Part shown: positions 25,482 to 32,414 of the stretch, piece by piece | Layout: every line of letters starts with the position of its first letter | Position numbering within the stretch: position 1 is the stretch's first letter | Source: Halopseudomonas pachastrellae | GTDB taxonomy: Bacteria > Pseudomonadota > Gammaproteobacteria > Pseudomonadales > Pseudomonadaceae | DNA: 64,000 nt | Reading direction: 5' to 3' | Assembly (NCBI RefSeq): GCF_900114765.1 | Contig: NZ_FOUD01000001.1 | Location: 62,001 to 126,000 of the forward strand | Program-made: the position numbers and the translations under genes | Notes under the pieces: model-generated | The model's input: the letters and a program-made list of their open reading frames with translations, nothing else | Database searches by the model: none | What the model was told of the DNA's origin: nothing

Positions 25482-25653
25482 GATAAGCCTTATGTGGCGA
25501 ATCCGTCGCCATAATCTTGTTCTGAACGCCTAAACCCGCCGCGCAGCCTGCGTAGCGGGTCACGTATAGGTCCTCACCAACCACCCGAACAGCAACGCGG
25601 CGAACAAAGTAACCAGAGCCTCTGCCTACTGTCGCTTGGCCCTGCGCTTCCCC
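25474..25653 (-). other. Coding-like open frame upstream of the nucleotidyltransferase
   Basis: A 59-codon frame between stops reads strongly like protein (SGYFVRRVAVRVVGEDLYV, then TRYAGCAAGLGVQNKIMATD) and ends CATGGTTAA, overlapping the nucleotidyltransferase start. It has no ATG/GTG/TTG before a mid-frame GTG at the valines of RVVGED. It may be a decayed gene, a frameshifted continuation of the short peptide at 25626-25688, or an RNA element that happens to be open. Not called as a CDS. Confidence 0.35.
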
Positions 25654-25688
25654 TCAAGCAATGCCCGCCGGAAGTTAGGGCCGAACAT
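25626..25688 (-). CDS. Possible 20-residue basic peptide
   Basis: ATG overlaps the stop of the preceding membrane-protein gene (TGATG). The product is very basic (FRRALLEGKRRAKRQ at its end). Short and of low confidence; the overlapping frame at 25474-25653 may be its frameshifted extension. Confidence 0.3.
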   Translation of the reverse strand: MFGPNFRRALLEGKRRAKRQ

Positions 25689-25861
25689 CAGGTTTTACCT
25701 GCTCCGGTGAGCTGTCGCACAACCAAGTACTCGTAACACGCCGCAAAGCCAAACGTCAGCAGCAGTACAGGAATGCCCTGTAGGTCGTAGGTGCCGATCA
25801 GCCAGAAGTTGAACAGCAGAATCACGCCGCCGATAAGGCGTAGCTGGGTTTTCGTTTGCAC
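25688..25861 (-). CDS. Small two-helix membrane protein downstream of the repressor
   Basis: 57 residues from GTG at 25861, which is 6 bases after AGGAG; an ATG two codons earlier lies too close to the ribosome binding site. Two hydrophobic helices (RLIGGVILLFNFWLIGTY and GIPVLLLTFGFAACYEYLVV). It follows the CI gene by 24 bases on the same strand, so it should be expressed in the lysogen; superinfection exclusion is a possible role (inference). Confidence 0.55.
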   Translation of the reverse strand: MQTKTQLRLIGGVILLFNFWLIGTYDLQGIPVLLLTFGFAACYEYLVVRQLTGAGKT

Positions 25862-25885
25862 AGCCATCTCCTTTGGCCTGTTATC

Positions 25886-26635
25886 TCAAAGTCGCTTAGC
25901 GTTCCAGGCCAGCAGCACGCGGCCGAGCACCTCGAACTGCTCCAGCTCACCATTCTTGATTTCGTAGGGCTTGTACTTCTCGTTGTCGGACAGCATGAGC
26001 AGAACGCCATCCGGCCGGCGCTGAAGGCGCTTGATATACAGCTCACCTTTGAGGGACAGAACGTAGACGGCATCAATCTTGATTTCAGTGACGCCGCGGT
26101 CAACCAGCAGTAGGTCGCCGTCGCTGAAGGTGCCTTCCATTGAGTCGCCATAACCGGTAATGACGGCCAGGTTGGAAGGGGCGGTGGCGTTGACGTTGCG
26201 CCGCAGCCAGCCAGTGCTGACGCGCATCCGATCTATTACATCTTCATAGTCTTCTGGCCGGGTCAAACCACTACCCATTGAGCCGGCCACGTTGAGTCGT
26301 GGAATGTCGACCATCCCTGTCTTCTTGCTGGAGAAATCAGCAGCGATCACGTTGCTCTCCTTTTCCTTGGTTACAAGTCCAGCCAACCTCCTAGGTAGTT
26401 CCGGGTCGTCGATCGCATAGCGGTCAAGCCCTAGAGACGTTTCGATGTCTCGAGCCAAATCCTCGCCAACGGTTTTGGAGCCTTTCTTTTCAGGATCCAT
26501 CAACAGGCGAGAAATCAGGTTCTGTGGCTTGCCGAGCAGTTCACCGAAACGCGATTGCTGACCACGACTTCCAGGCTCGAAGTAATGATCCATCAGTGCT
26601 TTTAGGTTGGCTCTGCGAATGTCGCGAATTTCCAT
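25886..26635 (-). CDS. CI-like repressor, LexA/S24 type
   Basis: 249 residues from ATG at 26635. N-terminal DNA-binding domain with GELLGKPQNLISRLL; C-terminal S24 peptidase domain with catalytic Ser165 (GDSMEG) and Lys202 (YIKRL) and an Ala-Gly cleavage site at about 118-119 (VAGSMGSG). It should repress pL and pR by binding the ATTACCG palindromes and self-cleave on RecA activation, which allows SOS induction. Divergent from the Cro-like gene. Confidence 0.92.
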   Translation of the reverse strand: MEIRDIRRANLKALMDHYFEPGSRGQQSRFGELLGKPQNLISRLLMDPEKKGSKTVGEDLARDIETSLGLDRYAIDDPELPRRLAGLVTKEKESNVIAADFSSKKTGMVDIPRLNVAGSMGSGLTRPEDYEDVIDRMRVSTGWLRRNVNATAPSNLAVITGYGDSMEGTFSDGDLLLVDRGVTEIKIDAVYVLSLKGELYIKRLQRRPDGVLLMLSDNEKYKPYEIKNGELEQFEVLGRVLLAWNAKRL

Positions 26636-26654
26636 GTCGCAATATTCGCCCTCC

Positions 26655-26712
26655 ATTACTGATTGGTAAATGACCATTCGGTATTGCAACTCGATTACCG
26701 TGCGGTAATAAT
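26655..26712 (+). promoter_or_regulatory. pR with three repressor operators (OR-like)
   Basis: Three 16-base sites related to ATTACCG-NN-CGGTAAT: ATTACTGATTGGTAAA (26655-26670), ATGACCATTCGGTATT (26670-26685) and the perfect ATTACCGTGCGGTAAT (26694-26709). TTGCAA (26684-26689) and TAATAA (26706-26711) form pR with a 16-base spacer, and the best operator covers the -10. The repressor gene lies leftward and the Cro-like gene rightward, matching the lambda OR layout. Confidence 0.75.
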
Positions 26713-26738
26713 CAAAGGGTGCATGACGGAGGAACCCC

Positions 26739-26969
26739 ATGAGCACCAGACAAGAATCGCTGCTGAAGTGGGTCAAAACGGCCACCCAAGAGCAGATCGA
26801 CAGAACCAAAACCACTCGCGGCTATTTGCTTCAGGTCGCCTACGGCAACAAGACAGCATCGGCTGAGCTTGCATCACGTCTTGAGAGCGTCACCGGCGGT
26901 CAAGTCACCCGCAAACAACTTCGTCCTGATGACTGGGCTGTTATCTGGCCCGAACTGGTAGCCGCCTGA
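26739..26969 (+). CDS. Cro/YdaS-like DNA-binding protein
   Basis: 76 residues from ATG at 26739 after ACGGAGGAA. HTH of the YdaS/Cro type: TTRGYLLQVAYGNKTASAEL, then SRLESVTGGQVTRKQLRPDD. First gene of the rightward early operon, divergent from the repressor. Expected to bind the same operators and favour lytic growth. Confidence 0.85.
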   Translation: MSTRQESLLKWVKTATQEQIDRTKTTRGYLLQVAYGNKTASAELASRLESVTGGQVTRKQLRPDDWAVIWPELVAA

Positions 26970-26981
26970 CCACGATTACAT

Positions 26982-26999
26982 GGTGCCGGGTACGGCACC
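26982..26999. promoter_or_regulatory. Hairpin between cro-like and cII-like genes
   Basis: GGTGCCG-GGTA-CGGCACC forms a perfect 7-base stem. There is no T-run, so it is not a standard intrinsic terminator. It occupies the position of lambda tR1 and may pause or protect the transcript. Confidence 0.45.
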
Positions 27000-27015
27000 A
27001 GGGGAAAACTAGACG

Positions 27016-27480
27016 ATGAAAACACCGATTCTAGATAGCCGTCGTGCGGTGATGATTGCGGTCGCCAACGGTTATCAGGGTGGACGGGAGTGCGCTGCAG
27101 CTCGGCTGGGAATACCACTCAAACGGTTGGAAAACCAGATTTATGGAACTGCCGGCGTCAAGCCGTTGGATGACACTGAAATCAGCGTGCTGGAGCGGGA
27201 GGAGGGAACAACCCACCTGCCGGACTATATCTGCGCGCTGTACGGCGGCGTCTTCGTGCCGTTGCCGGATGCTGAAGTAACGCACGCCGATCTGTACGAC
27301 CTTTCGTTTGCTACGAGCACGGCGCGCGGCACCGTGGATCTGTTGATTCGTAAGGCTCTGGCTGACGGCGAGATTGACGAGGTCGAGGCGGCGGAGATTC
27401 GAGCGGTTCATGCAAAGCACCTGGCGGCTCGGCACGCAGAAGTCGACGCCGTGATCGTGGCCCATCAGCGGCAGGCTTGA
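27016..27480 (+). CDS. YmfL/CII-like regulatory protein
   Basis: 154 residues. The N-terminal HTH region (SRRAVMIAVANGYQGGREC, AAARLGIPLKRLENQIYG) fits the YmfL-type putative CII family. The C-terminal half is helical (LIRKALADGEIDEVEAAEIR). It follows the Cro-like gene, as lambda cII does, and precedes the replication genes with a 1-base gap. It probably governs the lysis-lysogeny choice; a target promoter was not identified. Confidence 0.7.
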   Translation: MKTPILDSRRAVMIAVANGYQGGRECAAARLGIPLKRLENQIYGTAGVKPLDDTEISVLEREEGTTHLPDYICALYGGVFVPLPDAEVTHADLYDLSFATSTARGTVDLLIRKALADGEIDEVEAAEIRAVHAKHLAARHAEVDAVIVAHQRQA

Positions 27481-27481
27481 G

Positions 27482-28402
27482 ATGCCGTCATTCCAGATCA
27501 ACGACGAAGAGTGGGGGGCTTTCTATGGGGAGAGCTCAGACCTATTCCGCGTCTACTGCGCCATACGTCGGTACATGAACTACCGAACGGGCGTGTCAGG
27601 CCTTGAGCGGCGAATCAGCGAGCAGATGCTTTCTGAGACGCTGTACATAGAGCCGTTGAGAGGGCGACACAAATCAGGCTCACCCACCCGCCAGCACGTG
27701 CGTTCGTTGCTTTCCAGGCTGATCGCCAAGGGAATCATGGTGCCTGTTGGGCCAATGGTTTACGAGCTGCCGCTCGCCAGTAGGGACCGTGCGTCCAAAC
27801 CATCAGCAACCAATGAGCAACCAGATCAGCAACCAGATCAGCAACCGATCACCAACCAAGACGACACCAGCAATGGCGCGGGTTTCAGCCATTCGGACGA
27901 CCGATCAGCAACCGGATCAGAATCAGCCGACTTCCCGATCAGCAACCTACCTCCGGATACCGGAACTACACCACCACCATCAGGGCGCGCGCCGAAGCGA
28001 TTTGCCATGCACCCGGAGTGGCAGCCGGATCCCAAAACGTTCAAGGCCGTTTTGCACATGAACGGCCTGACCAACGTGACGCTCGATGCAGATGTTCTGC
28101 TTGAGTTCCGGTCCTTCTGGACCGCGTCACCTGACGAGCACCGCACGCAGGCGAAGTGGGAGCACGCACTGGCTCAACGCCTGAAGGAGAACTATCGCAA
28201 TGGCCAATCTCAAACCTCCAAGCCCGCAGCAGGGCAGCGCACTGGCAAAAAAGGCGCTAGCTCAGCCGTCGACCGCGTCAAACGGAACATCGCCAACCGA
28301 CAAGCAGCAGAAGCTGGCGCAGACTCTGCTGGACAAGCTCTGGCTGAAGATGACGGAGATGTATGGAACACGCTGGACGGCGAGTGTCGGCGATTGCCCT
28401 GA
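27482..28402 (+). CDS. Replication initiation protein with DnaT-like domain (lambda O position)
   Basis: 306 residues. Residues 1-95 form a winged-helix-like DNA-binding part (LFRVYCAIRRYMNYRTGVSG, RQHVRSLLSRLIAKGIMVP). A polar Q/N/P/D-rich linker (about 105-160) contains the iteron DNA described separately. Residues 175-245 resemble the DnaT ssDNA-binding domain (MHPEWQPDPKTFKAVLHMNG, then AKWEHALAQRLKENYR). Followed by a P-like gene in an overlapping frame, it is the likely initiator that melts the origin and recruits the helicase loader. Confidence 0.82.
   Translation: MPSFQINDEEWGAFYGESSDLFRVYCAIRRYMNYRTGVSGLERRISEQMLSETLYIEPLRGRHKSGSPTRQHVRSLLSRLIAKGIMVPVGPMVYELPLASRDRASKPSATNEQPDQQPDQQPITNQDDTSNGAGFSHSDDRSATGSESADFPISNLPPDTGTTPPPSGRAPKRFAMHPEWQPDPKTFKAVLHMNGLTNVTLDADVLLEFRSFWTASPDEHRTQAKWEHALAQRLKENYRNGQSQTSKPAAGQRTGKKGASSAVDRVKRNIANRQAAEAGADSAGQALAEDDGDVWNTLDGECRRLP
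27801..27947 (+). repeat. Iteron-like repeats, predicted phage origin inside the initiator gene
   Basis: Seven copies of a unit close to CGATCAGCAACC. The first five are nearly tandem, starting at about 27801, 27812, 27823, 27835 and 27847, with 11-12 base steps; two more are at 27902-27913 and 27936-27947. Lambda carries iterons inside gene O in the same way, which makes this the best candidate origin. The repeats fall in the low-complexity linker of the protein. Confidence 0.6.
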
Positions 28403-28925
28403 CCAGGATCATGCGTGGTCGACTGTGTTGGGCGGCCTGAACGGCCGGGAGATTGCCAACGGGCTGAACGTGTTGGTTGAGCGTGGACTGGAGTGGCCGC
28501 CATCAGCGCCGGAGTTCCGCCGCATGTGCCTGCACATTCCCGGGCTGCCGTCTGCCGTTGAGGCGTGGGCTCAGGCCTTGAGCGGGAACTACACACACGA
28601 AACGGTCAAGGTGGCCGCAGAGCTGACCGGCACGTTCGAGCTGCGCAAGGCTCGGTTGTGCGATCGCCATCTGCAGCAGCAGTTTGATCGCAACTTCTCG
28701 ATTGTCTGCCAGCGTCTGCGCAAAGGCGAGCCATTGGCCGGCGAGGTACTGGCCGGGATTGGTCACGACAGCCAGAAGTCACCGGCAGAGCTGTCGAACG
28801 AGTACCACGAGCAGCTGCTTCGCCAGCGCATTGAGCAACAAGGCGTGCCGTCCGACCCTGCTGCAGCACGCGCCGCGATGCTAGCGGCCCTTGGTATCAA
28901 GCGTGATAGCCATGCAAGCCACTAA
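28200..28925 (+). CDS. Replication protein P-like helicase loader
   Basis: 241 residues. The block LWLKMTEMYGTRWTASVGD, with GLNGREIANGLNVLVERGLEWPPSAPEFRRMC, is the hallmark of phage replication protein P. It overlaps the DnaT-like gene by about 200 bases in another frame. In lambda, P brings DnaB helicase to the O-origin complex. The N-terminal 35 residues are low-complexity. Confidence 0.85.
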   Translation: MANLKPPSPQQGSALAKKALAQPSTASNGTSPTDKQQKLAQTLLDKLWLKMTEMYGTRWTASVGDCPDQDHAWSTVLGGLNGREIANGLNVLVERGLEWPPSAPEFRRMCLHIPGLPSAVEAWAQALSGNYTHETVKVAAELTGTFELRKARLCDRHLQQQFDRNFSIVCQRLRKGEPLAGEVLAGIGHDSQKSPAELSNEYHEQLLRQRIEQQGVPSDPAAARAAMLAALGIKRDSHASH

Positions 28926-29433
28926 GCCGAAGCGCGCGAAGAAGCCAAGCCGGCCCGTGTATTTCCAGGTCCGGCGGCTGGTTGATCCCGCGACTGGCGA
29001 GGAGGTCGGCGCGCTGGTGCCAAGACACCGGATTGACCAGCGGATCATGCGAGAGCGTGGTTACTGCGTCGGCAATGAGCTGCGGGCGGACCTGAAGAAG
29101 CCGCGTAATTCAGGGTTTCACCGCATGGTGCATTCCTTGGGCGCGCTGGCTGCGGATCACATCGAGGAGTTCACCGGCGTGGACTGCCACGAGGTCATCA
29201 AGCGTCTGCAGCGTGAGTCGGGCGTGTGCTGTGAGGTGCAGGACATAGTATTGCCTGGCATCGGCACCATCCAGGTCAACGTCGCAAAGACCATCGCCTA
29301 TGACGAGATGGACGAGGGCGAGTTTCAGGCGCTCTGGAAAGGTATCTGCCAGCACATCAGCGACCGGTACTGGCCGACCATGAATCAGGACCAGATTGCC
29401 GAGATGGCCAAGTTCATGCCGGAGGCCGTGTGA
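28912..29433 (+). CDS. DUF1367-like early phage protein
   Basis: 173 residues from ATG at 28912, inside the end of the P-like gene. The block ELRADLKKPRNSGFHRMVHSLGALAADHIE matches the core of the DUF1367-type family encoded beside NinB/Ref-type recombination genes, and the C-terminal FQALWKGICQHISDRYWP is typical. The N-terminus is very basic. Function unknown, probably nucleic-acid related. Confidence 0.65.
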   Translation: MQATKPKRAKKPSRPVYFQVRRLVDPATGEEVGALVPRHRIDQRIMRERGYCVGNELRADLKKPRNSGFHRMVHSLGALAADHIEEFTGVDCHEVIKRLQRESGVCCEVQDIVLPGIGTIQVNVAKTIAYDEMDEGEFQALWKGICQHISDRYWPTMNQDQIAEMAKFMPEAV

Positions 29434-29807
29434 AGGGCGCCCCTGTCACCAAGGCTCAACAGGCCTATTGGTCGCTGCTGTGTGATCACGTTGGCTGCAT
29501 CGCATGCCGCGCAGACGACCGGCTGAACAACTGGTGCTCGGTCCACCACATCGAAGGCCGCACCAAGCCGGACGCCCATTGGCTGGTGCTTCCGCTCTGT
29601 GCGCCGCATCACCAGGGCACCGGCGGTAACGTCATTGCCGTGCACATCAACAAGTTCCGATTCGAACAGCGCTATGGGGCCCAGCTGGAGCTGCTGCGCC
29701 AGTGCGCTGAGATTCTGGCCGCCAAGGGGTTTGTTTTGCCAGATCCAGTGCCGGGCATTCTTGCTTCGCTTCCCGATACCAGAGGAGTAACCAGATGCGA
29801 GCTGTGA
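29430..29807 (+). CDS. Ref-like HNH nuclease of the phage recombination block
   Basis: 125 residues from GTG overlapping the previous stop (GTGA). CIACRADD ... CSVHHIEGRTKPDAH ... LCAPHHQG carries the Cys and His pattern of the P1 Ref (RecA-dependent nuclease) superfamily. It is probably a zinc-dependent DNA nuclease acting with RecA. Followed immediately by rusA. Confidence 0.72.
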   Translation: MKGAPVTKAQQAYWSLLCDHVGCIACRADDRLNNWCSVHHIEGRTKPDAHWLVLPLCAPHHQGTGGNVIAVHINKFRFEQRYGAQLELLRQCAEILAAKGFVLPDPVPGILASLPDTRGVTRCEL

Positions 29808-30232
29808 CGTTTGTTGTGCCGGGGCAACCGGTCGGAAAGGGAAGGCCACGCGTTGGCAAGATCGGCGCGCATGCCCGTTTGTTCACGCCAGAGAAGACGG
29901 TGAACTACGAAGGACTGGTGGCCATGGCCGCGCAGCAGGCGATGCAGGGCAGAGCGCTGATCACCGGCCCGGTAATGGTCGAGATGGATATAACCGTCCA
30001 GATACCTCAATCGTGGTCGAAAAAGCGGAAATCCCTGGCGCTGGCCGGCGAGATATTCCCGACCACCAAGCCGGACAAAGACAACGTCATCAAGGCCATT
30101 TACGACGGTATCAACGGGATCGTTTGGAAGGACGACGTTCAGGCCGTCGATGGTCACCAGCGTAAGCGTTACGGCGAGACGCCTGGCGTCCGCGTTCGTG
30201 TCGTGCCGCTGAGTGGGTCTGGCACGAGCTGA
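29795..30232 (+). CDS. rusA: RusA-family Holliday junction resolvase
   Basis: 145 residues. N-terminal VPGQPVGKGRPRVGK and the catalytic acidic set Asp94/Asp96 (KPDKDNVIKAIYD) with Asp113/Asp114 (WKDD) match RusA. It cleaves Holliday junctions as a dimer during phage recombination and before packaging. Overlaps the Ref-like gene by 13 bases. Confidence 0.92.
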   Translation: MRAVTFVVPGQPVGKGRPRVGKIGAHARLFTPEKTVNYEGLVAMAAQQAMQGRALITGPVMVEMDITVQIPQSWSKKRKSLALAGEIFPTTKPDKDNVIKAIYDGINGIVWKDDVQAVDGHQRKRYGETPGVRVRVVPLSGSGTS

Positions 30233-30253
30233 CCAGGGACGACAGGTAAATCC

Positions 30254-30577
30254 ATGCAGCAGCTTGGCTTTGACCTGCACTTTGTACCGCTGAAACGGAA
30301 ACGGCCGAACGAGTCGGCCCCAGAGGAGCGCAAGGGTATGCAGATCGAGTTGTATTTCGACCACATTCCACGACCGCCGCGGCGATCGACTACCTGCGCG
30401 GGCGCTACGGAAGTAACGCTGGATGGAGTAACAAAGCCGGCGCTTGTGTGGGCAACTGAGCGCGGCCTGAAATGGCAGACGGTGAAGATGCGCCGGCTGC
30501 GGGGCGATAACTGGCGCGACGCCCTGCAGCCGGGGATGAAGCACAACACCTACATGCAGCGTTGGAGTATGGGTTAG
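30254..30577 (+). CDS. HTH protein in the position of the late regulator
   Basis: 107 residues from ATG at 30254 (an internal ATG at 30338 has a better ribosome binding site and would give 79). The C-terminal half, VTLDGVTKPALVWATERGLK then WQTVKMRRLRGDNWRDALQP, follows the small HTH pattern found in phage regulators and HNH-associated domains. It is the last gene of the rightward early operon, just before the first late-motif copy and the lysis genes, exactly where lambda has Q. A role as late activator is inference from position and the HTH. Confidence 0.5.
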   Translation: MQQLGFDLHFVPLKRKRPNESAPEERKGMQIELYFDHIPRPPRRSTTCAGATEVTLDGVTKPALVWATERGLKWQTVKMRRLRGDNWRDALQPGMKHNTYMQRWSMG

Positions 30578-30831
30578 CTGCCGCGGATGTGCAGGACTTC
30601 GCCGTCATCGTCGGTACCCGCGCGCTCCAGCAGCTCATCCAGCATGTTTTGCAGCTTTTCGAGTGCTTCCGGAGAGGTGTCGCCGCCCAGGATGGCGTTA
30701 TTGCCTTCTTCGCAGAGGGTGACGACCAGCAGGGTTTCGGTCTGGTGCTGCTCCATCACTTCGCCAGCAAGGCCCATGGCCTCGGTGACCTGCATGAATG
30801 TCTCGTCGCTGATTGTGTCGATGTTTGCCAT
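30574..30831 (-). CDS. Small acidic phage protein on the opposite strand
   Basis: 85 residues, acidic and helical (DETFMQVTEAMGLAGEVMEQ, then SPEALEKLQNMLDELLER). Tail-to-tail with the HTH gene (overlap of 4 bases) and divergent from the late region. A probable moron; function unknown. Confidence 0.6.
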   Translation of the reverse strand: MANIDTISDETFMQVTEAMGLAGEVMEQHQTETLLVVTLCEEGNNAILGGDTSPEALEKLQNMLDELLERAGTDDDGEVLHIRGS

Positions 30832-30895
30832 GTGGATTGCCCCTTGGTCGGTTGGTTTAGGCAGAGGCTTTTCAGTGGATGTGACTGGTTCTGGC

Positions 30896-30920
30896 TTGCA
30901 AGGGTGATTCAGTCACATAG
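30896..30920 (+). promoter_or_regulatory. Late element copy 1, before the lysis cassette
   Basis: TTG at 30896-30898, 11 bases, then CAGTCACATAG at 30910-30920. First of five copies with identical spacing, each on the plus strand just before a late gene block. It lies 42 bases before the holin start and may be a phage late promoter or activator-binding site. Confidence 0.6.
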
Positions 30921-30961
30921 CGTTTTCTCCATCACTTGAGGGCACGGCTGTGGAGAAAAAT

Positions 30962-31162
30962 ATGAGTCAGCAGGTAGCGAATGATGTGGCCGTTGCCGCA
31001 GTTAAGGCCGCTCCGGCCATTGGGGTCGCCGCAACCGGGGCTACGGGGGTGATCAACTGGTCTGATGTCGCCTACATGCTTACGGCTGCCTACATGGTGC
31101 TGCAGATCCTGTTGCTGGTCCCGAAGTACCGGGCCATGTTCAAGGAGTGGCGGAAGTCGTGA
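30962..31162 (+). CDS. Holin
   Basis: 66 residues from ATG at 30962, after TGGAGAA. Two hydrophobic stretches (residues about 8-27, AAVKAAPAIGVAATGATGV, and 31-50, VAYMLTAAYMVLQILLLV) and a basic tail (YRAMFKEWRKS) fit a small class II-like holin or pinholin. Its stop overlaps the endolysin GTG start. A pinholin would fit the SAR endolysin that follows. Confidence 0.75.
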   Translation: MSQQVANDVAVAAVKAAPAIGVAATGATGVINWSDVAYMLTAAYMVLQILLLVPKYRAMFKEWRKS

Positions 31163-31620
31163 ACATCGTCCAGAAGTCGGTCGCGGCAGCATCGGTTTCT
31201 GCTGCCGTTGCTCTGGTTGGTTATTTCGAGGGCCGGGAGCTGATCGGGTATGCCGACCCGGTTGGCATTCCAACCGTCTGCTACGGACACACCGCAACTG
31301 CCGAAATTGGGCAGCAGCGCACAGCGGAAGAGTGCGAGCAACTGCTGGCGCAGGACCTGGGGGAGGCGCTTGCAGCAGTAGACAGCCAGCTACCAAACCT
31401 ACCTCCGCTGACGCGGGCCGCTTTGGGCTCGTTCGTGTTTAACGCAGGTGCCGGCAACTTCAACAGTTCGACCCTGCTGAGAAAAGCCAAGGCAGGGGAT
31501 CTGGTTGGCGCCTGCAACGAGTTACCTCGCTGGGTATATGCGGGTGGTAGGCAACTGACCGGATTGGTGCGTCGGCGAGCCGCTGAGCGGGAGTTGTGCC
31601 TGCAGGGGCTGGAGCAGTGA
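31159..31620 (+). CDS. SAR-type endolysin, GH24 lysozyme
   Basis: 153 residues from GTG overlapping the holin stop (GTGA). The catalytic triad of T4-type lysozyme is in place: Glu24 (YFEGRE), Asp33 (YADP) and Thr39 (GIPTVCYGHT). Residues 7-22 form a weakly hydrophobic, Ala/Ser/Gly-rich signal-arrest-release segment, so export would be Sec-dependent and activation would follow membrane depolarisation. It hydrolyses the glycan of peptidoglycan. Confidence 0.9.
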   Translation: MNIVQKSVAAASVSAAVALVGYFEGRELIGYADPVGIPTVCYGHTATAEIGQQRTAEECEQLLAQDLGEALAAVDSQLPNLPPLTRAALGSFVFNAGAGNFNSSTLLRKAKAGDLVGACNELPRWVYAGGRQLTGLVRRRAAERELCLQGLEQ

Positions 31621-32099
31621 ATCGGCTGTTGCTATCGCTCGTCGCCGGCCTGGCTATCGCTACTGGCTTGCTTTGGTGGCAGTACTCCCAAAACACCGAG
31701 AAGCTCGGTGAGCTCACAAAGGGGCTCGAACAAAGCCAAGCGCGCGTTGAAAGCCTGCGTAACACCCTGCGCCTCCAACGACAGCTGTATTCCGAGGTTG
31801 GCCGGATAGATCAGAACCATACCGAGGGACAAGCTGATGCTCAAGAACAGAACGAGAGTCTTCGCGTTGACGTTGATGCTGGCGCTAAGCGGTTGCGAGT
31901 CAGTGCGGTATGTCCAGCAGGAGTGCCCACTACCGCCAGCACCGCCCGCAGCACTGATGAAAGCGCAGCCGAGCTCGATCCCGCTGCTCGATCAACTTAT
32001 CACGCCCTCAGACGCCAACTGACAGACACCGAGCTGGCATTGGCCGGGCTGCAGGATTACGTGAGGACAGTATGCCTGGCCATGCCGGGTGACCAATAA
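31617..32099 (+). CDS. Rz: Rz-like inner-membrane spanin
   Basis: 160 residues from GTG overlapping the endolysin stop. N-terminal membrane anchor (NRLLLSLVAGLAIATGLLWW) then a periplasmic coiled coil (about 28-75) and helical C-terminus (RSTYHALRRQLTDTELALAG). With the embedded Rz1 it should fuse inner and outer membranes at the last step of lysis. Confidence 0.85.
   Translation: MNRLLLSLVAGLAIATGLLWWQYSQNTEKLGELTKGLEQSQARVESLRNTLRLQRQLYSEVGRIDQNHTEGQADAQEQNESLRVDVDAGAKRLRVSAVCPAGVPTTASTARSTDESAAELDPAARSTYHALRRQLTDTELALAGLQDYVRTVCLAMPGDQ
31837..32022 (+). CDS. Rz1: Rz1-like outer-membrane lipoprotein spanin, embedded in Rz
   Basis: 61 residues in the +1 frame inside Rz. Signal peptide with lipobox LALSGC (lipidated Cys20), followed by a proline-rich mature part (ECPLPPAPPAALM). 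The embedded arrangement and proline richness are classic for Rz1. Confidence 0.88.
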   Translation: MLKNRTRVFALTLMLALSGCESVRYVQQECPLPPAPPAALMKAQPSSIPLLDQLITPSDAN

Positions 32100-32117
32100 C
32101 CGACAAGGGGGCAGACC

Positions 32118-32414
32118 ATGTCGAAGCGCAAGACCTACCGGCCAGAGGAAATCCGCGCCGGCACCACACTGTTCATCGTCACCCGGGTACCGGGACAGAT
32201 GGTGAACCATTACGGGGTTGCCGAGTACCTGGTGGCCAGCAAGCGCGAACCCCAGCCGGAACCGGGTACCGCGCATCCGTATCGCATGCACCCGCTGATT
32301 GCCGTGTATGCAGTAAGCCAGACCGACCTGTGGCGAACACGGCGAGCGGCCCAGGCTGAAGCCGATCGCCGCCTAGGTATCGAGCTGGCGCGGATGAAGC
32401 GGGGTGCCCAATGA
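32118..32414 (+). CDS. Late phage protein, unknown function
   Basis: 98 residues, basic, with a possible small beta domain (GTTLFIVTRVPGQMVNHYGV) and a helical tail (RRAAQAEADRRLGIELARM). Lies between the lysis and terminase genes and overlaps the next start (ATGA). Confidence 0.6.
   Translation: MSKRKTYRPEEIRAGTTLFIVTRVPGQMVNHYGVAEYLVASKREPQPEPGTAHPYRMHPLIAVYAVSQTDLWRTRRAAQAEADRRLGIELARMKRGAQ

Noticed and set aside
30896-30920. Ordinary sigma70 or sigma54 promoter as explanation for the repeated late element
   Set aside because: Spacing from TTG to any TATAAT-like hexamer is wrong for sigma70 and the GG/GC doublets of sigma54 are missing in the five copies.
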